From positions 9,610 through 73,609 of the forward strand of contig JABLYX010000021.1 in the NCBI GenBank assembly GCA_018265615.1: a stretch of 64,000 nt of DNA. The letters are read 5' to 3'. Positions 1-8,566 of this stretch are shown here, one piece after another; the first letter of the stretch is position 1, and each line of letters opens with the position of its first letter. Source of the DNA: Lentisphaeria bacterium. GTDB lineage: Bacteria; Verrucomicrobiota; Lentisphaeria; Victivallales; Victivallaceae. The notes below the pieces were generated by a model, which made no database searches, was not told the origin of the DNA, and was given only the letters and a program-made list of their open reading frames with translations. A program made the position numbers and the translations under genes.

Positions 1-2
1 CG

Positions 3-809
3 ATGGCGCGTGAACTTGACGCGGTTCTTGCGGAGAATCCCGACTTCACGCGCTCCGGCAAGCCGGAGCTCGTTTTCGGCGGTTCCGGCCTCGCCCCCGG
101 GGAGTATCACCGCTTTATCTGGAACTCCGGCGCGCCGGGGAAGGCGTCGTCGACGCTCGAGCCGGTTTCGGCCCGCTCGGGGCAGCCGCTGACGCGCGGG
201 CTCGCCCTGACGGATCTCCGCTGGAGCGCCGATCCGGAGCTGCGGCTGCCGGGCGATCTGCTGCTGCGGCGCGGCGATTCGCAGCTTCTCTCGTTCCGCC
301 GCCGCCTCGACGGCTACTGCGACATCTATCTGAACCTCGACCCGGAAAAATCGAACCTGAGCCGCCGTCCGTTCTGGCCCGCCCTTTTCTGGAACATCGC
401 GGAATTCCTTCGCTCCGAACGGCCCGGTCCGGGGCGGCGCAACTGGCGCAGCGGCGAGACCGTCGAATTCCGGGTGGCCGACCCCGCTTTGCGCGAGGTG
501 CGCGTCTTATGTCCGGACAAAACCGAACGGCGCGCGGTTCCGTTCCGCCGCCGGGTCATGATTGCGGACCTGCCGCCCGGCGTGAGCCGGATCGAGGCGG
601 GGGAGGAGAAGTGGAGCGTCTCCGTCCTGCCGCTCTCCGCCGCCGAGTCGGTGCTGGACCGCTCCGGCCGCCTCCTGCGCAATCCGGAGCGCGTCGGGCA
701 GATGGCGGAGAATCCGCGCACGCCGCTCGGCTGGATCGCGCTGTTGCTTGCGGCGGCCCTCCTCATGTTCCATCAGTACAAACTCAGTTCCAGGCGAGGT
801 GACGCATGA
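3..809 (+). CDS. BatA-type membrane protein, C-terminal part (5' cut by window edge)
   Basis: The open frame begins at the window edge, so this is the C-terminal 268 codons of a longer protein. It has no recognisable catalytic motif in the visible part. A single hydrophobic segment lies near the C-terminus (about residues 241-257, GWIALLLAAALLMF), followed by a short basic tail, so the bulk is probably outside the membrane on one side. Its stop overlaps the ATG of the next gene (ATGA at 806), which encodes a double-vWA membrane protein. Such pairs are typical of BatA/aerotolerance-type loci that follow MoxR and DUF58 genes, which may lie just upstream. The family call rests mainly on this context. 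Confidence 0.6.
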   Translation: MARELDAVLAENPDFTRSGKPELVFGGSGLAPGEYHRFIWNSGAPGKASSTLEPVSARSGQPLTRGLALTDLRWSADPELRLPGDLLLRRGDSQLLSFRRRLDGYCDIYLNLDPEKSNLSRRPFWPALFWNIAEFLRSERPGPGRRNWRSGETVEFRVADPALREVRVLCPDKTERRAVPFRRRVMIADLPPGVSRIEAGEEKWSVSVLPLSAAESVLDRSGRLLRNPERVGQMAENPRTPLGWIALLLAAALLMFHQYKLSSRRGDA

Positions 810-3550
810 GCATCCTGTGGCCGGTGGCCTTTCTGCTGATTCTGCCGTTGGCGGTGTTTCACTACTGCCGCCCGTTCCGGAGCCGCTGGGTGAACGCGTT
901 GCGGCTGCTGCTCTACTGTGCGGTCGTGCTGGCGTTGGCGGGAATTGTGATCGAGTGGCCCGACCGCGCCGGAACGCTCATCGCTGCGGTTGACCGCAGC
1001 CGCTCGATGCCGGAGAACGCGAAGGCGGAGGCCGAGTCGTTCATCCGCCGTCTCGAGGGCGCGCGTCCCCGCGATTCGCATCTCGGCGTGATCGCGTTCG
1101 GGGCCGGAGCCGTGATCGACAAGCTGCCGGAGTCTCCCGGCTTCGATGGGCTCAGGAGCCGCATCGGCAACCCGGACGGTTCGAACCTGTCGGAGGCGCT
1201 TTCGCTCGCCCTGCGACAGATTCCGGCCGATTCGCCGGGGCGCATCCTGCTGCTGACCGACGGGCTCTGGACCGGCTCGGATCCGGCGCGGGCGATGGCG
1301 CTTGCGGCCGCGCGCGGCGTGCCGGTCGACGTCCGGCCGCTGAAACGCAGCGCAGTGCACGATCTCGCGATCGCGGATATCGAAGCGCCGCTTACAGCCG
1401 CGGCCGGGGAGTTCTATACGCTGAACTGCCGGATTGTTTCTCCCGTCCCGCAGCGCGCGGTCTGCCGGATCCGGCGCGGGAGCGGTCCGTGGATGACGCG
1501 CGAAGTCGAGCTGCACCGCGGCGTGAACTTCGTCTCATGGCGCGACCGCAGTGAGAAGCCGGGCATTGCGGATTACACGGTTGAAATCGCCGGGACGGAT
1601 TCCCCGGCGGACGAGCGCCCGGAGAACAACCGGGCGCGGCGGCTGATCGAAATCGCGGGACGGAAGCAGGTGCTGCTGCTCACGGAGTCGCCCTCCGGCA
1701 ACCTCGGGCGCGTACTCAGGGAGGCCGGGATTCCGGTCGTTTCGCGCCGTCCGTCTCCGGCGGAGCTCACGCCGGAGAAGCTCGCGGGCTATTCCGGCGT
1801 GATTATCGAGAACGTTCCCGCCTCGCGCCTCGGGCCGGACGGCATGTCGCTGCTGGCGGGCATGGTGAAATCCGGTGCGCTCGGCCTCATGATGACCGGC
1901 GGACGCAGCTCGTTTGCGGTCGGCGGCTACTTCCGTTCGCCGCTCGAAGAGGTGCTGCCGGTTTCGATGGAGCAGCGGCAGGAGATGCGCAAGAGTCTGC
2001 TTGCGCTCACCGTTGCGCTTGACCGTTCCGGCAGCATGGCCGCGCCGGTCGGGAACATGACCAAGATGGATATGGCGAACCTGGCGACGCTTGAGGTGTT
2101 CAAGCTCCTGATGCCGCGCGACGAGTTCAGCGTCATCGCCGTGGACAGCGCTCCGCATGTGGTCATTCCGCTGACGCCGGTCGAAGACATCGTCGGCGGC
2201 GAGACGCGGATCCGCAGCATCGAATCGATGGGCGGGGGCATTTTCACCTATACCGCGCTGCATGCCGCGACAGCCGAACTCATGAAGTCGAAGGCAGTGA
2301 CCCGCCATCTGATTCTCTTTGCCGACGCGGCGGACGCGGAGGAGCCGGGGGCCTACCGGGAGCTTCTTGCCCGCACGGCGCGGGAGGGGATCACGGTCAG
2401 CGTGGTCGGGCTCGGCTTCGAAACCGACAGCGACGCGGAGTTCCTGAAGGACGTCGCGAAGCGCGGCAACGGGATGATCTACTTTTCCGACCGCGCCGAC
2501 GAGCTGCCGCGCATCTTTGCGCAGGACACGTTCCTCATGGCGCGCAACACCTTTATCGATACGCCCGTCGAGGGGCTCTACACGGCCGCGCTCCGCACGC
2601 TTTCGAAAGCCGATTTCGGGCGTTCGGCCGAATTCGGCGGTTACAACCTCTGCTACGGCAAAGAAGGGAGCGAAGTCATCCTTGTCAGCAATGATGAGTT
2701 CAAAGCGCCGCTCGCCGCAACGGGGCAGGCCGGGCTCGGGCGGGTCAGCGTGCTGACCGCCGAGGCCGACGGGGAGTACACCGGTCAGTTTGCGGCCGAC
2801 CCGATGGCCGGGACGCTGCTTTCGGCGCTGGCCGGATGGATGACCACGCCGGATGCCGGGAGTGAGGAGTATCTGGTGACCCAGACGCTGGCCGACGGCG
2901 TGCACCGCATCGAAATGCACCTGAATCCGGACCGCGAGCGCGATCCGTTCAAAACGCTTCCCGTGGTCAATACGGTTGTGACGCGCGATTATGGCCCGCC
3001 CGCCGCGCGGCAGGATGTGTTCACCTGGGTTGCGCCCGACCGGCTCGAGGTGAATATTCCGCTCGAAGGCGGCGCGGTTTACCTTTCGACGGTCGGCTGG
3101 GAGGGGAAACGCCCGGAAGCGCTGGCTCCGGCCGCGCTCATCTACTCGCCGGAGTTCCGGCCGGAAGAGAATGGTTCGGGGGCGGAGGTCATGGAGATGG
3201 CCGAATCGACCGGCGGCCGTGAACGGCTGCTGCCGGACGGGATCTGGAAGGAGCTCCCGCCGCGCCGCCGCAGCTTCGACCTCACGCCGTGGATCGCGCT
3301 TGCGGCACTGATCCTGCTTCTGCTGGAGGTCTCGGAGCGCCGGCTCGGAATCTTTACGGCGTTCTTCCGTCGCCGGGCGGCCTCCTCCGTCGCCGTGGCG
3401 GGGCAGGGGAAGGCGGAGAGGAAACGCCGCGGACGGAGGAAGCCCGTCGAAGAGGCCGTTCCGGCCGAAGAGAGTGCGCCCGAGTCTCCCGCCGAACCGG
3501 AGGAGGAGGGGGCGCTCGGTGACGCGCTGCGCCGGGCGCGCCGCCGGTGA
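806..3550 (+). CDS. Membrane protein with two von Willebrand factor A domains
   Basis: A 914-residue protein. Two N-terminal membrane helices (about 4-17 and 31-50) are followed by a first vWA domain with a MIDAS-like DRSRS motif near residue 61. Next come an Ig-like stretch and a glutamine-amidotransferase-like fold (about 275-385). A second vWA domain carries DRSGS near 406 and spans roughly 400-580. A last helix lies at about 829-846, followed by a basic, Glu-rich cytoplasmic tail. vWA domains bind metal through DxSxS and mediate protein-protein contacts; related BatA/BatB-type proteins work with MoxR ATPases at the envelope. It is translationally coupled to the upstream gene by ATGA. The exact role is unknown. 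Confidence 0.8.
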   Translation: MSILWPVAFLLILPLAVFHYCRPFRSRWVNALRLLLYCAVVLALAGIVIEWPDRAGTLIAAVDRSRSMPENAKAEAESFIRRLEGARPRDSHLGVIAFGAGAVIDKLPESPGFDGLRSRIGNPDGSNLSEALSLALRQIPADSPGRILLLTDGLWTGSDPARAMALAAARGVPVDVRPLKRSAVHDLAIADIEAPLTAAAGEFYTLNCRIVSPVPQRAVCRIRRGSGPWMTREVELHRGVNFVSWRDRSEKPGIADYTVEIAGTDSPADERPENNRARRLIEIAGRKQVLLLTESPSGNLGRVLREAGIPVVSRRPSPAELTPEKLAGYSGVIIENVPASRLGPDGMSLLAGMVKSGALGLMMTGGRSSFAVGGYFRSPLEEVLPVSMEQRQEMRKSLLALTVALDRSGSMAAPVGNMTKMDMANLATLEVFKLLMPRDEFSVIAVDSAPHVVIPLTPVEDIVGGETRIRSIESMGGGIFTYTALHAATAELMKSKAVTRHLILFADAADAEEPGAYRELLARTAREGITVSVVGLGFETDSDAEFLKDVAKRGNGMIYFSDRADELPRIFAQDTFLMARNTFIDTPVEGLYTAALRTLSKADFGRSAEFGGYNLCYGKEGSEVILVSNDEFKAPLAATGQAGLGRVSVLTAEADGEYTGQFAADPMAGTLLSALAGWMTTPDAGSEEYLVTQTLADGVHRIEMHLNPDRERDPFKTLPVVNTVVTRDYGPPAARQDVFTWVAPDRLEVNIPLEGGAVYLSTVGWEGKRPEALAPAALIYSPEFRPEENGSGAEVMEMAESTGGRERLLPDGIWKELPPRRRSFDLTPWIALAALILLLLEVSERRLGIFTAFFRRRAASSVAVAGQGKAERKRRGRRKPVEEAVPAEESAPESPAEPEEEGALGDALRRARRR

Positions 3551-3579
3551 AAGGGACGCTTTGGTCAGCGTCCGCCGGC
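3543..3579. terminator. Hairpin between convergent genes
   Basis: A nested inverted repeat spans the 3' ends of the vWA gene and the minus-strand phosphoesterase. The inner 7-bp stem GGACGCT/AGCGTCC (3554-3560 and 3567-3573) has a 6-nt loop, with outer arms GCCGG (3543-3547) and CCGGC (3575-3579). There is no strong T-tract on either side, so termination is a likely but unproven role. Confidence 0.5.
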
Positions 3580-4923
3580 TTTCAGGCAGGCGGCCACGGC
3601 TTCGCGTTCGGTGACGCCGAGCCGTCTGTACGCGCCCGCCTCCATTTTCCCGCGCAGCAGCGGGTTGCTTGTGAGTGAGTACGCCGTGACCGCGAGCGTG
3701 AGCTTTTCCGGCGCGTCCGGCGCCGTCCATTCCTTCCCCTTTTCCCGGACCCTGATTCCCGCGAAAGAGAAGACGCTGCGGCCGCGGCGGCTAGCCGCAC
3801 CGACCTCCTTCAGCAACGCAGTGAACTCAGTCTTCGTCAGTTCGACGGTGCAGAGCTCATTCTCATACGGCAGCAGCGTGAAGAGCCCCGCGTTCGTGAC
3901 CGCGCGAGGGATGGCGAACTGCGGCAGCGCGGAGACCGAAAACATCGCCGCGTCGCTTCCTGCGGCGGCTTTCAGCGCTTCCGCGCCGATGCGGCAGATC
4001 GGCGCGGTATTGTCCCGTTTCTCCGGCAGCCGCAGCGGCTCCTGAGTCGTGGCGATAACCGTCTCCGCATACGGCGCACAGGCGGCCAGGAAAGGGCGCG
4101 CGGCCTGTTCGGCCCCGGCGTCGATGCGCGGATCGGCATCGTCGGGGCGGACAATCTCCGAGGTGATCCGCAGCAGCCTGCCGGTGCCGTCGTCGAATTC
4201 CGCCCGGATTCTTGCGAAGCATGCGGCATAGCGCCCCGCCTGGACGAACCATGCTCCGGCGATCTTGCGTCCCGGCTCCTCCTCGTGGCTGTGTCCGGCA
4301 AGCACAAGGTCGATTTCCGGGAATTCCGCGAGGAAACGGAACATCGTTCCGGGCGGCGTGTAGGGGCCGGAGTGCCACGCGAGGACGACGAGCTCCGGCT
4401 TCGCCGCGAGCAATTGCGGCATGATCCGGCGCAGCGCGTCGCGGTTCGGTTCGAAGTTCCAGCCGGAATCCGGCAGCAGCCGTTTCGGCATTTTCGGGTC
4501 GGTCATGCCGATGACGGCGATTTTGAGATTGTTCCGTTCGATGAGCGTCCACGCCTCCGGCCGGAAGCCGGGACGGCTGAATTCCGCGCCGAGCGTTTTG
4601 CCGTGGAACTCCCGCGCCGCCCGTACAAGCGGCTCCGGCCCGAACTCGAAATCGTGGTTGCCGGGAACCCAGACGTCGTAACGGAGTTCGTTCAGAAGCG
4701 CGGTCATGACGCGCCCTTCGCTGTGGCGCGAAAGCAGCGTCCCCTGCAGCGTGTCGCCGCAGTCGATGCGGATCGCGCCGGGCTTTTCCCGCAGCAGCGG
4801 CGCGAGCCGGAGGAACGCTTCGGCCCGCCCGTGGATATCCGTCGTGCAATGGATCTCGACCTCCGCCGCGTAGCCGGCGAAGAGGAGGAAACACGACAGG
4901 AGGAAAGGCCGGAAGTGCTTCAT
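3565..4923 (-). CDS. Secreted metallophosphatase / 5'-nucleotidase family protein
   Basis: The 452-residue product starts with a signal peptide (about 1-19, ending YAA). It has the calcineurin-like metallophosphatase motifs in order: DIHG (near 29), GDTLQGT (near 56), GNHDFEFG (near 87) and GHSHEE (near 217). A C-terminal 5'-nucleotidase substrate domain follows (about 280-450). The family (UshA/YfkN type) hydrolyses nucleotides or related phosphoesters outside the cytoplasm. Its start overlaps the stop of upp (ATGA at 4920-4923), so uracil salvage and extracytoplasmic nucleotide breakdown appear to be co-transcribed. The substrate cannot be fixed from sequence. Confidence 0.85.
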   Translation of the reverse strand: MKHFRPFLLSCFLLFAGYAAEVEIHCTTDIHGRAEAFLRLAPLLREKPGAIRIDCGDTLQGTLLSRHSEGRVMTALLNELRYDVWVPGNHDFEFGPEPLVRAAREFHGKTLGAEFSRPGFRPEAWTLIERNNLKIAVIGMTDPKMPKRLLPDSGWNFEPNRDALRRIMPQLLAAKPELVVLAWHSGPYTPPGTMFRFLAEFPEIDLVLAGHSHEEEPGRKIAGAWFVQAGRYAACFARIRAEFDDGTGRLLRITSEIVRPDDADPRIDAGAEQAARPFLAACAPYAETVIATTQEPLRLPEKRDNTAPICRIGAEALKAAAGSDAAMFSVSALPQFAIPRAVTNAGLFTLLPYENELCTVELTKTEFTALLKEVGAASRRGRSVFSFAGIRVREKGKEWTAPDAPEKLTLAVTAYSLTSNPLLRGKMEAGAYRRLGVTEREAVAACLKAGGR

Positions 4924-5546
4924 GCGTGGACGGTTCCGAAGATCCGGTCGCCCGCGTCCCCGAGCCCCGGCACGATATATTTGTTCGCGTCGAGCTTTCC
5001 GTCGAGGCAGCCGGTGTAGACTTCGATCTCCGGGTGACGCGATTCGATCACGGCTTTTCCCTCGGGAGCACTGATGATCGTGACGACGACGATGTGGCGG
5101 TAGCCGCTGCGTTTCAGGAGCGTGATCGCCTCGGCCAGCGAATTTCCCGTCGCGAGCATGGGGTCGAGCAGTATCGCGAGCGATTCCGGCGTCGGCTTCG
5201 GCAGCTTGCAGTAGTATTCGCGCGGCAGCTTCGTTTCATGGTCGCGTTCGAGCCCGATGAAACCGACCGTCGATTCGGGGGCGAGGCGCTGCAGCGCCTC
5301 GAGCATGCCCATTCCGGCGCGCAGGATCGGCACGAGCACGATGTCGTTCGCGATCCGGTACCCGGCGGCTTCGGCCAGCGGGGTCATGACCCGGAACTCC
5401 TCGAGTCTGATGTTCTTCAGCGCCTCGCAGGCGATGAAGCCGGTGATCTCCTGCACGCACTCCCGGAAACGGGCGCACGGCGTGTCGCGGTCGCGCAGGA
5501 TTGTGAGTTTCGCCTTGATGCACGGATGATCGACGATGTGAAGCAT
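4920..5546 (-). CDS. upp: Uracil phosphoribosyltransferase
   Basis: This enzyme converts uracil and PRPP to UMP in pyrimidine salvage. The 208-residue product has the usual UPRT length, the conserved ILRAGMGM segment and the PRPP-binding loop DPMLATGNS. A longer frame is open upstream to 5603. The ATG at 5546 is preferred because it has an AAGGTGG ribosome site just upstream, starts the protein at the family's normal MLHIVDHP, and lies downstream of a promoter-like sequence at 5575-5603. The following phosphoesterase gene overlaps it by four bases. Confidence 0.95.
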   Translation of the reverse strand: MLHIVDHPCIKAKLTILRDRDTPCARFRECVQEITGFIACEALKNIRLEEFRVMTPLAEAAGYRIANDIVLVPILRAGMGMLEALQRLAPESTVGFIGLERDHETKLPREYYCKLPKPTPESLAILLDPMLATGNSLAEAITLLKRSGYRHIVVVTIISAPEGKAVIESRHPEIEVYTGCLDGKLDANKYIVPGLGDAGDRIFGTVHA

Positions 5547-5574
5547 AATCCACCTTTCAGCATGTAGTTCTTCA

Positions 5575-5603
5575 AGTATACCGCCTTTTCCGGCTTCCCG
5601 CAA
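5575..5603 (-). promoter_or_regulatory. Sigma-70-like promoter for upp
   Basis: On the minus strand TTGCGG (5603-5598) and TATACT (5580-5575) are separated by 17 nt. The predicted start of transcription, near 5568, lies upstream of the chosen upp ATG but downstream of the longest possible upp frame, which supports the shorter start. Confidence 0.5.
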
Positions 5604-5798
5604 CCCGGAAATCGGGAAAAAATCGTAAAAATCCTGTTCGGAAGACTTGAAGAATCGGAAATGAAAGGCATATTAATAAGCATTGCCGTTTGCGATCGGA
5701 TTGTGATGGAAGTTCCAGCTGCTTTCCTCCGCCGGTTTCAACGGTGGTCATTGGCGATTTTCATTTGTGAAAACAATTAAGAAATATGAGGTGATAGC

Positions 5799-5954
5799 AT
5801 GTCCCAGCATCCGAGTCTCCGCGTCGGCGGAAAAATCCGCAAAGTCCGCAATGTCATGAAGCGTTACGAGCGCATCGATGTGCTCCGCGCCGACGGCCGC
5901 ATCCCCGAAGAGAAGGTTCTCGGGCTGCCGAAGACCAAGCCGGTCGAAATCTGA
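5799..5954 (+). CDS. Small basic protein of the Chlamydiae/Verrucomicrobia type
   Basis: A 51-codon gene with a strong ribosome site (GAGGTGA, 8 nt before the ATG). The product begins MSQHPSLRVGGKIRKVRNVM and continues with KRYERIDVLR; it ends LGLPKTKPVEI. The pattern HPSLR...KRxERI..L...GLPK matches the small basic protein family (TIGR04137) known from Chlamydiae, Verrucomicrobia and relatives, recalled from memory. Its function is not established; the strong basic charge suggests nucleic-acid or ribosome association. It is monocistronic-looking, with an intrinsic terminator 20 nt downstream, and is the best lineage marker in the window. Confidence 0.85.
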   Translation: MSQHPSLRVGGKIRKVRNVMKRYERIDVLRADGRIPEEKVLGLPKTKPVEI

Positions 5955-5974
5955 GCCGTTAACGGCGAAGAAAG

Positions 5975-6012
5975 AAAAATGCGGGGCGGTGCAATCCGGA
6001 CCCGCATTTTTT
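5975..6012 (+). terminator. Rho-independent terminator after the small basic protein gene
   Basis: The arms AAAAATGCGGG (5975-5985) and CCCGCATTTTT (6001-6011) form an 11-bp stem that runs into a T-tract. The next gene's ribosome site follows directly. Confidence 0.85.
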
Positions 6013-6036
6013 GTATCGTCACCAGGAGGGGCGGCC

Positions 6037-7011
6037 ATGCCGGAATTCGGAACTTTCGATGCGCTCACGCCGGATGTGATTTTCACGGCGGCGGAGAAGG
6101 CGTTTTCCTGCCGTTTCTCCGGCGTTCTGATGCCGCTGCCGTCGTATATCAACCGGGTGTACGAGATGGAGTCGGCGGAGCGCGAGCGTTTCATCTTCAA
6201 ATTCTACCGCCCCGGGCGCTGGAGCCGCGCCGCGCTGCTCGAGGAGCATGTATTCACGCTCGAGGCGCGCGAGGCAGAGATTCCGGTCATCGCCCCGCTG
6301 CGCCAGTCGAACGGTTCGACGCTTGGCGTCGCGGAGGACGGGACCTTTTTCGCCGCGTTTCCGAAGCGTTGGGGCAGGGGGCTCGAATCGGAGTCGGACG
6401 CGCCGGTCTGGCTGCGGCTCGGCGCGCTGCTCGGCAGGCTGCACACGGTCGGGGCGATGCGCTCCGCGAAGCACCGGATCAGCCTCGATCCGCGCGGAAA
6501 CACACTGAGCGAGGCCGCGCACCTGCTTTCGAGCGGGGTCGCTTCCGACCGGGTGCTGCCCGCGCTCTCATCCGTGCTCCGGCGGCTGCTCCGGGAGCTT
6601 CAGGAGCGCTATCGCTCTTCCGGGACGGTCCGGCTGCACGGCGACTGTCACAGGGGCAACATTCTCGAGCGCCCCGGCGAGGGGCTGATGCTGATCGACT
6701 TCGACGACATGCTCTCGGGCCCGCCGGTTCAGGATCTCTGGCTGCTGCTGCCGGGGCCCGCGGAGGAGTGCTCGTTCGAGCTGGGCGAACTGCTTGCCGG
6801 ATACGAATCGATCCGGAGCTTCGACCGTTCCAGCCTCGACCAGATCGAGCTGCTCCGCGCCATGCGGATGATCTACTTTCTCGACTGGTGCGCGAAACAG
6901 CGGAACGACTGCAACTTTGCGGAGCGCTACCCGGATTGGGGTTCCGATCTATTCTGGCGGGCCGAGATCCGGGCGCTTGAAGCGCAATACGCCGCGATCA
7001 TCGGCTGCTGA
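6037..7011 (+). CDS. srkA: SrkA/YihE-family Ser/Thr protein kinase
   Basis: The 324-residue product belongs to the APH-fold stress response kinase family. Seen in sequence: FIFKFYRPGRW for the ATP-binding lysine region, LHGDCHRGNIL for the catalytic loop Asp, and LIDFDD for the metal-binding Asp. A longer in-frame reading from 5878 would run through the small basic protein gene and its terminator. The ATG at 6037 has AGGAGGGG about 8 nt upstream and gives the usual family start. In E. coli SrkA counteracts envelope and oxidative stress death pathways; that role here is inference from family. The RluA-family gene begins 24 nt downstream. Confidence 0.85.
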   Translation: MPEFGTFDALTPDVIFTAAEKAFSCRFSGVLMPLPSYINRVYEMESAERERFIFKFYRPGRWSRAALLEEHVFTLEAREAEIPVIAPLRQSNGSTLGVAEDGTFFAAFPKRWGRGLESESDAPVWLRLGALLGRLHTVGAMRSAKHRISLDPRGNTLSEAAHLLSSGVASDRVLPALSSVLRRLLRELQERYRSSGTVRLHGDCHRGNILERPGEGLMLIDFDDMLSGPPVQDLWLLLPGPAEECSFELGELLAGYESIRSFDRSSLDQIELLRAMRMIYFLDWCAKQRNDCNFAERYPDWGSDLFWRAEIRALEAQYAAIIGC

Positions 7012-7035
7012 GTTTCGATAAAACGGGATGAAGGC

Positions 7036-8013
7036 GTGAAAAATCAATTTGAAGACCTGACGCGGCGGGTGATCCGCAGTTCGATCGACTGGAGCGGAGC
7101 CGGGCTGCGGCTGGACGACTACCTCGCGGCGCGGTTTACCTACCGGAGTCTCGAAGAGTGGCGCGACCGGATCGTGCGGGGCGAGATCATGGTGAATGAC
7201 GGCGCGGCGGCGCCGGAGCAGCTGCTTGCGCTGCACGACAAGCTCGAATATTTTCCCGGCGACCTGCCGGAGCCGGAGGCGGATCTGTCGTTCCGCGTGG
7301 CTTATGAGGATGAGGAACTGCTGATCATCGACAAGCCCGGCAACCTCTGTGTGCACCCGTCCGGGCCGTTTTTCCGCCATACGCTCTGGCATTTGCTCTG
7401 TACGCAGTACGGGAAGATCCATCTGGTGAACCGGCTCGACCGCGAAACCTCGGGGCTCCTGATTGCCGCGAAAAACCCGCAGGCCGCCGCAAAGCTCGGC
7501 AAACCCTCCTGGCCGGTCCGGAAGGAGTATCTCGCACTGGTGTTCGGCAGTTTTTCCGAATGCATGGAAGCGTACGGTTTTCTCATGCAGGATACGCAAA
7601 GCGCGGTGCGCAAAAAGCGCCGCTTCGTGCCCGGTGAACGCCCTCCCGCCGGAGCGCTGCGGGTCGAGTCGGCGGGGACGCGGCTGCTTCCGGAGCTGTG
7701 CGGGGCGGAGGCGAGTCTGGTGCGTGCGGTCCCGGAGACGGGCAGGCTGCACCAGATCCGGGCCACCTTGTATTCGCTCGGCTTTCCGCTTCTCGGCGAC
7801 AAGCTCTACGGGCCGGACGACTCCATCTATCTCAAGATCCGTTCCGGTGCGATTACGGCGGAGGACCGTGAGAAGCTCATCCTGCCGCGGCAGGCGCTGC
7901 ATTCGGCGCTGCTGGAGGTGCGGCATCCGGTCACGAATGAACTGATTCGCGTGGAATCTCCGCTTCCGGCGGAGCTCTCGGCTTGCATTCCGGAAAAGAT
8001 CGGTTTATATTAA
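7036..8013 (+). CDS. RluA-family pseudouridine synthase
   Basis: The 325-residue product isomerises uridine to pseudouridine in rRNA or tRNA. It has an S4-like N-terminal segment (about 17-80) and the catalytic RluA motif NRLDRETSGLL, with the nucleophile Asp at residue 135. The downstream block RLHQIRATLYSLGFPLLGDKLYG is typical of the family. Translation begins at a GTG (7036) just after the srkA-like gene, with AAGG upstream. The modified base cannot be assigned; the C-terminus is slightly longer than in RluA itself. Confidence 0.88.
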   Translation: MKNQFEDLTRRVIRSSIDWSGAGLRLDDYLAARFTYRSLEEWRDRIVRGEIMVNDGAAAPEQLLALHDKLEYFPGDLPEPEADLSFRVAYEDEELLIIDKPGNLCVHPSGPFFRHTLWHLLCTQYGKIHLVNRLDRETSGLLIAAKNPQAAAKLGKPSWPVRKEYLALVFGSFSECMEAYGFLMQDTQSAVRKKRRFVPGERPPAGALRVESAGTRLLPELCGAEASLVRAVPETGRLHQIRATLYSLGFPLLGDKLYGPDDSIYLKIRSGAITAEDREKLILPRQALHSALLEVRHPVTNELIRVESPLPAELSACIPEKIGLY

Positions 8014-8046
8014 CGTATCCTTAACCTTTAAAGAGGAGGAAAAGTT

Positions 8047-8544
8047 ATGAAAAAAATGTTCCTGAGTATGGCGGTTCTCGCGTTCCTGGCGCTCGGTGCG
8101 TCGGCTGCGGCGCCGGCCGTCGCTCCGGCGGGGAATCCGGATCAGGTGACGATCCAGACGCTGCCGCCGCAGTCGTATCCGTGGTCGTTCATCAATCTTC
8201 AGTTCTTTCCGGAAGTTCCGACGGAAGCCGGATACACCCAGACGTTCGGCGTGAAGGTCGGCGCCCCGGTTTCCGCGGGCGAAGCTCCGGTCTACGGCGT
8301 CGAGGCTTCGGTCCTGTGGGCAGGCACCGATGAAGTGAACGGGCTCCAGTGCAGTCTGATTTCCTGCAAGGCGGAGGAGGTCACGGGCATTCAGTTCTCG
8401 CTGGTCAACATGTCGGTCAAGGTGTGCGGGCTCCAGCTCGGCATCGTGAACTTCGCCGATGACGAGACGTTCCAGATCGGGTTGTTGAATTTCATCGAAA
8501 ACGGACCGGTTTTCTGCCTGCCGATCGTCAATTTCAATTTCTGA
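8047..8544 (+). CDS. Secreted LA_2272-type surface repeat protein (short paralogue)
   Basis: The 165-residue protein has a clear signal peptide (MKKMFLSMAVLAFLALGASA) and strong ribosome site (GAGGAGG). After a linker, its second half consists of short hydrophobic repeats of the form NGLQ.SLIS, TGIQFSLVN, CGLQLGIVN and FQIGLLNF. This spacing resembles the LA_2272 surface repeat family. The repeats suggest a regular beta fold at or outside the envelope. It is followed 22 nt later by a longer paralogue with the same plan. No enzymatic function is evident. Confidence 0.75.
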   Translation: MKKMFLSMAVLAFLALGASAAAPAVAPAGNPDQVTIQTLPPQSYPWSFINLQFFPEVPTEAGYTQTFGVKVGAPVSAGEAPVYGVEASVLWAGTDEVNGLQCSLISCKAEEVTGIQFSLVNMSVKVCGLQLGIVNFADDETFQIGLLNFIENGPVFCLPIVNFNF

Positions 8545-8566
8545 AGCATTTCCGGAGGAGTGAATT

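Noticed and set aside
5547..5603. The longer upp reading frame starting at 5603.
   Set aside because: It would begin at or upstream of the predicted promoter, lacks a ribosome site and adds residues absent from the family.
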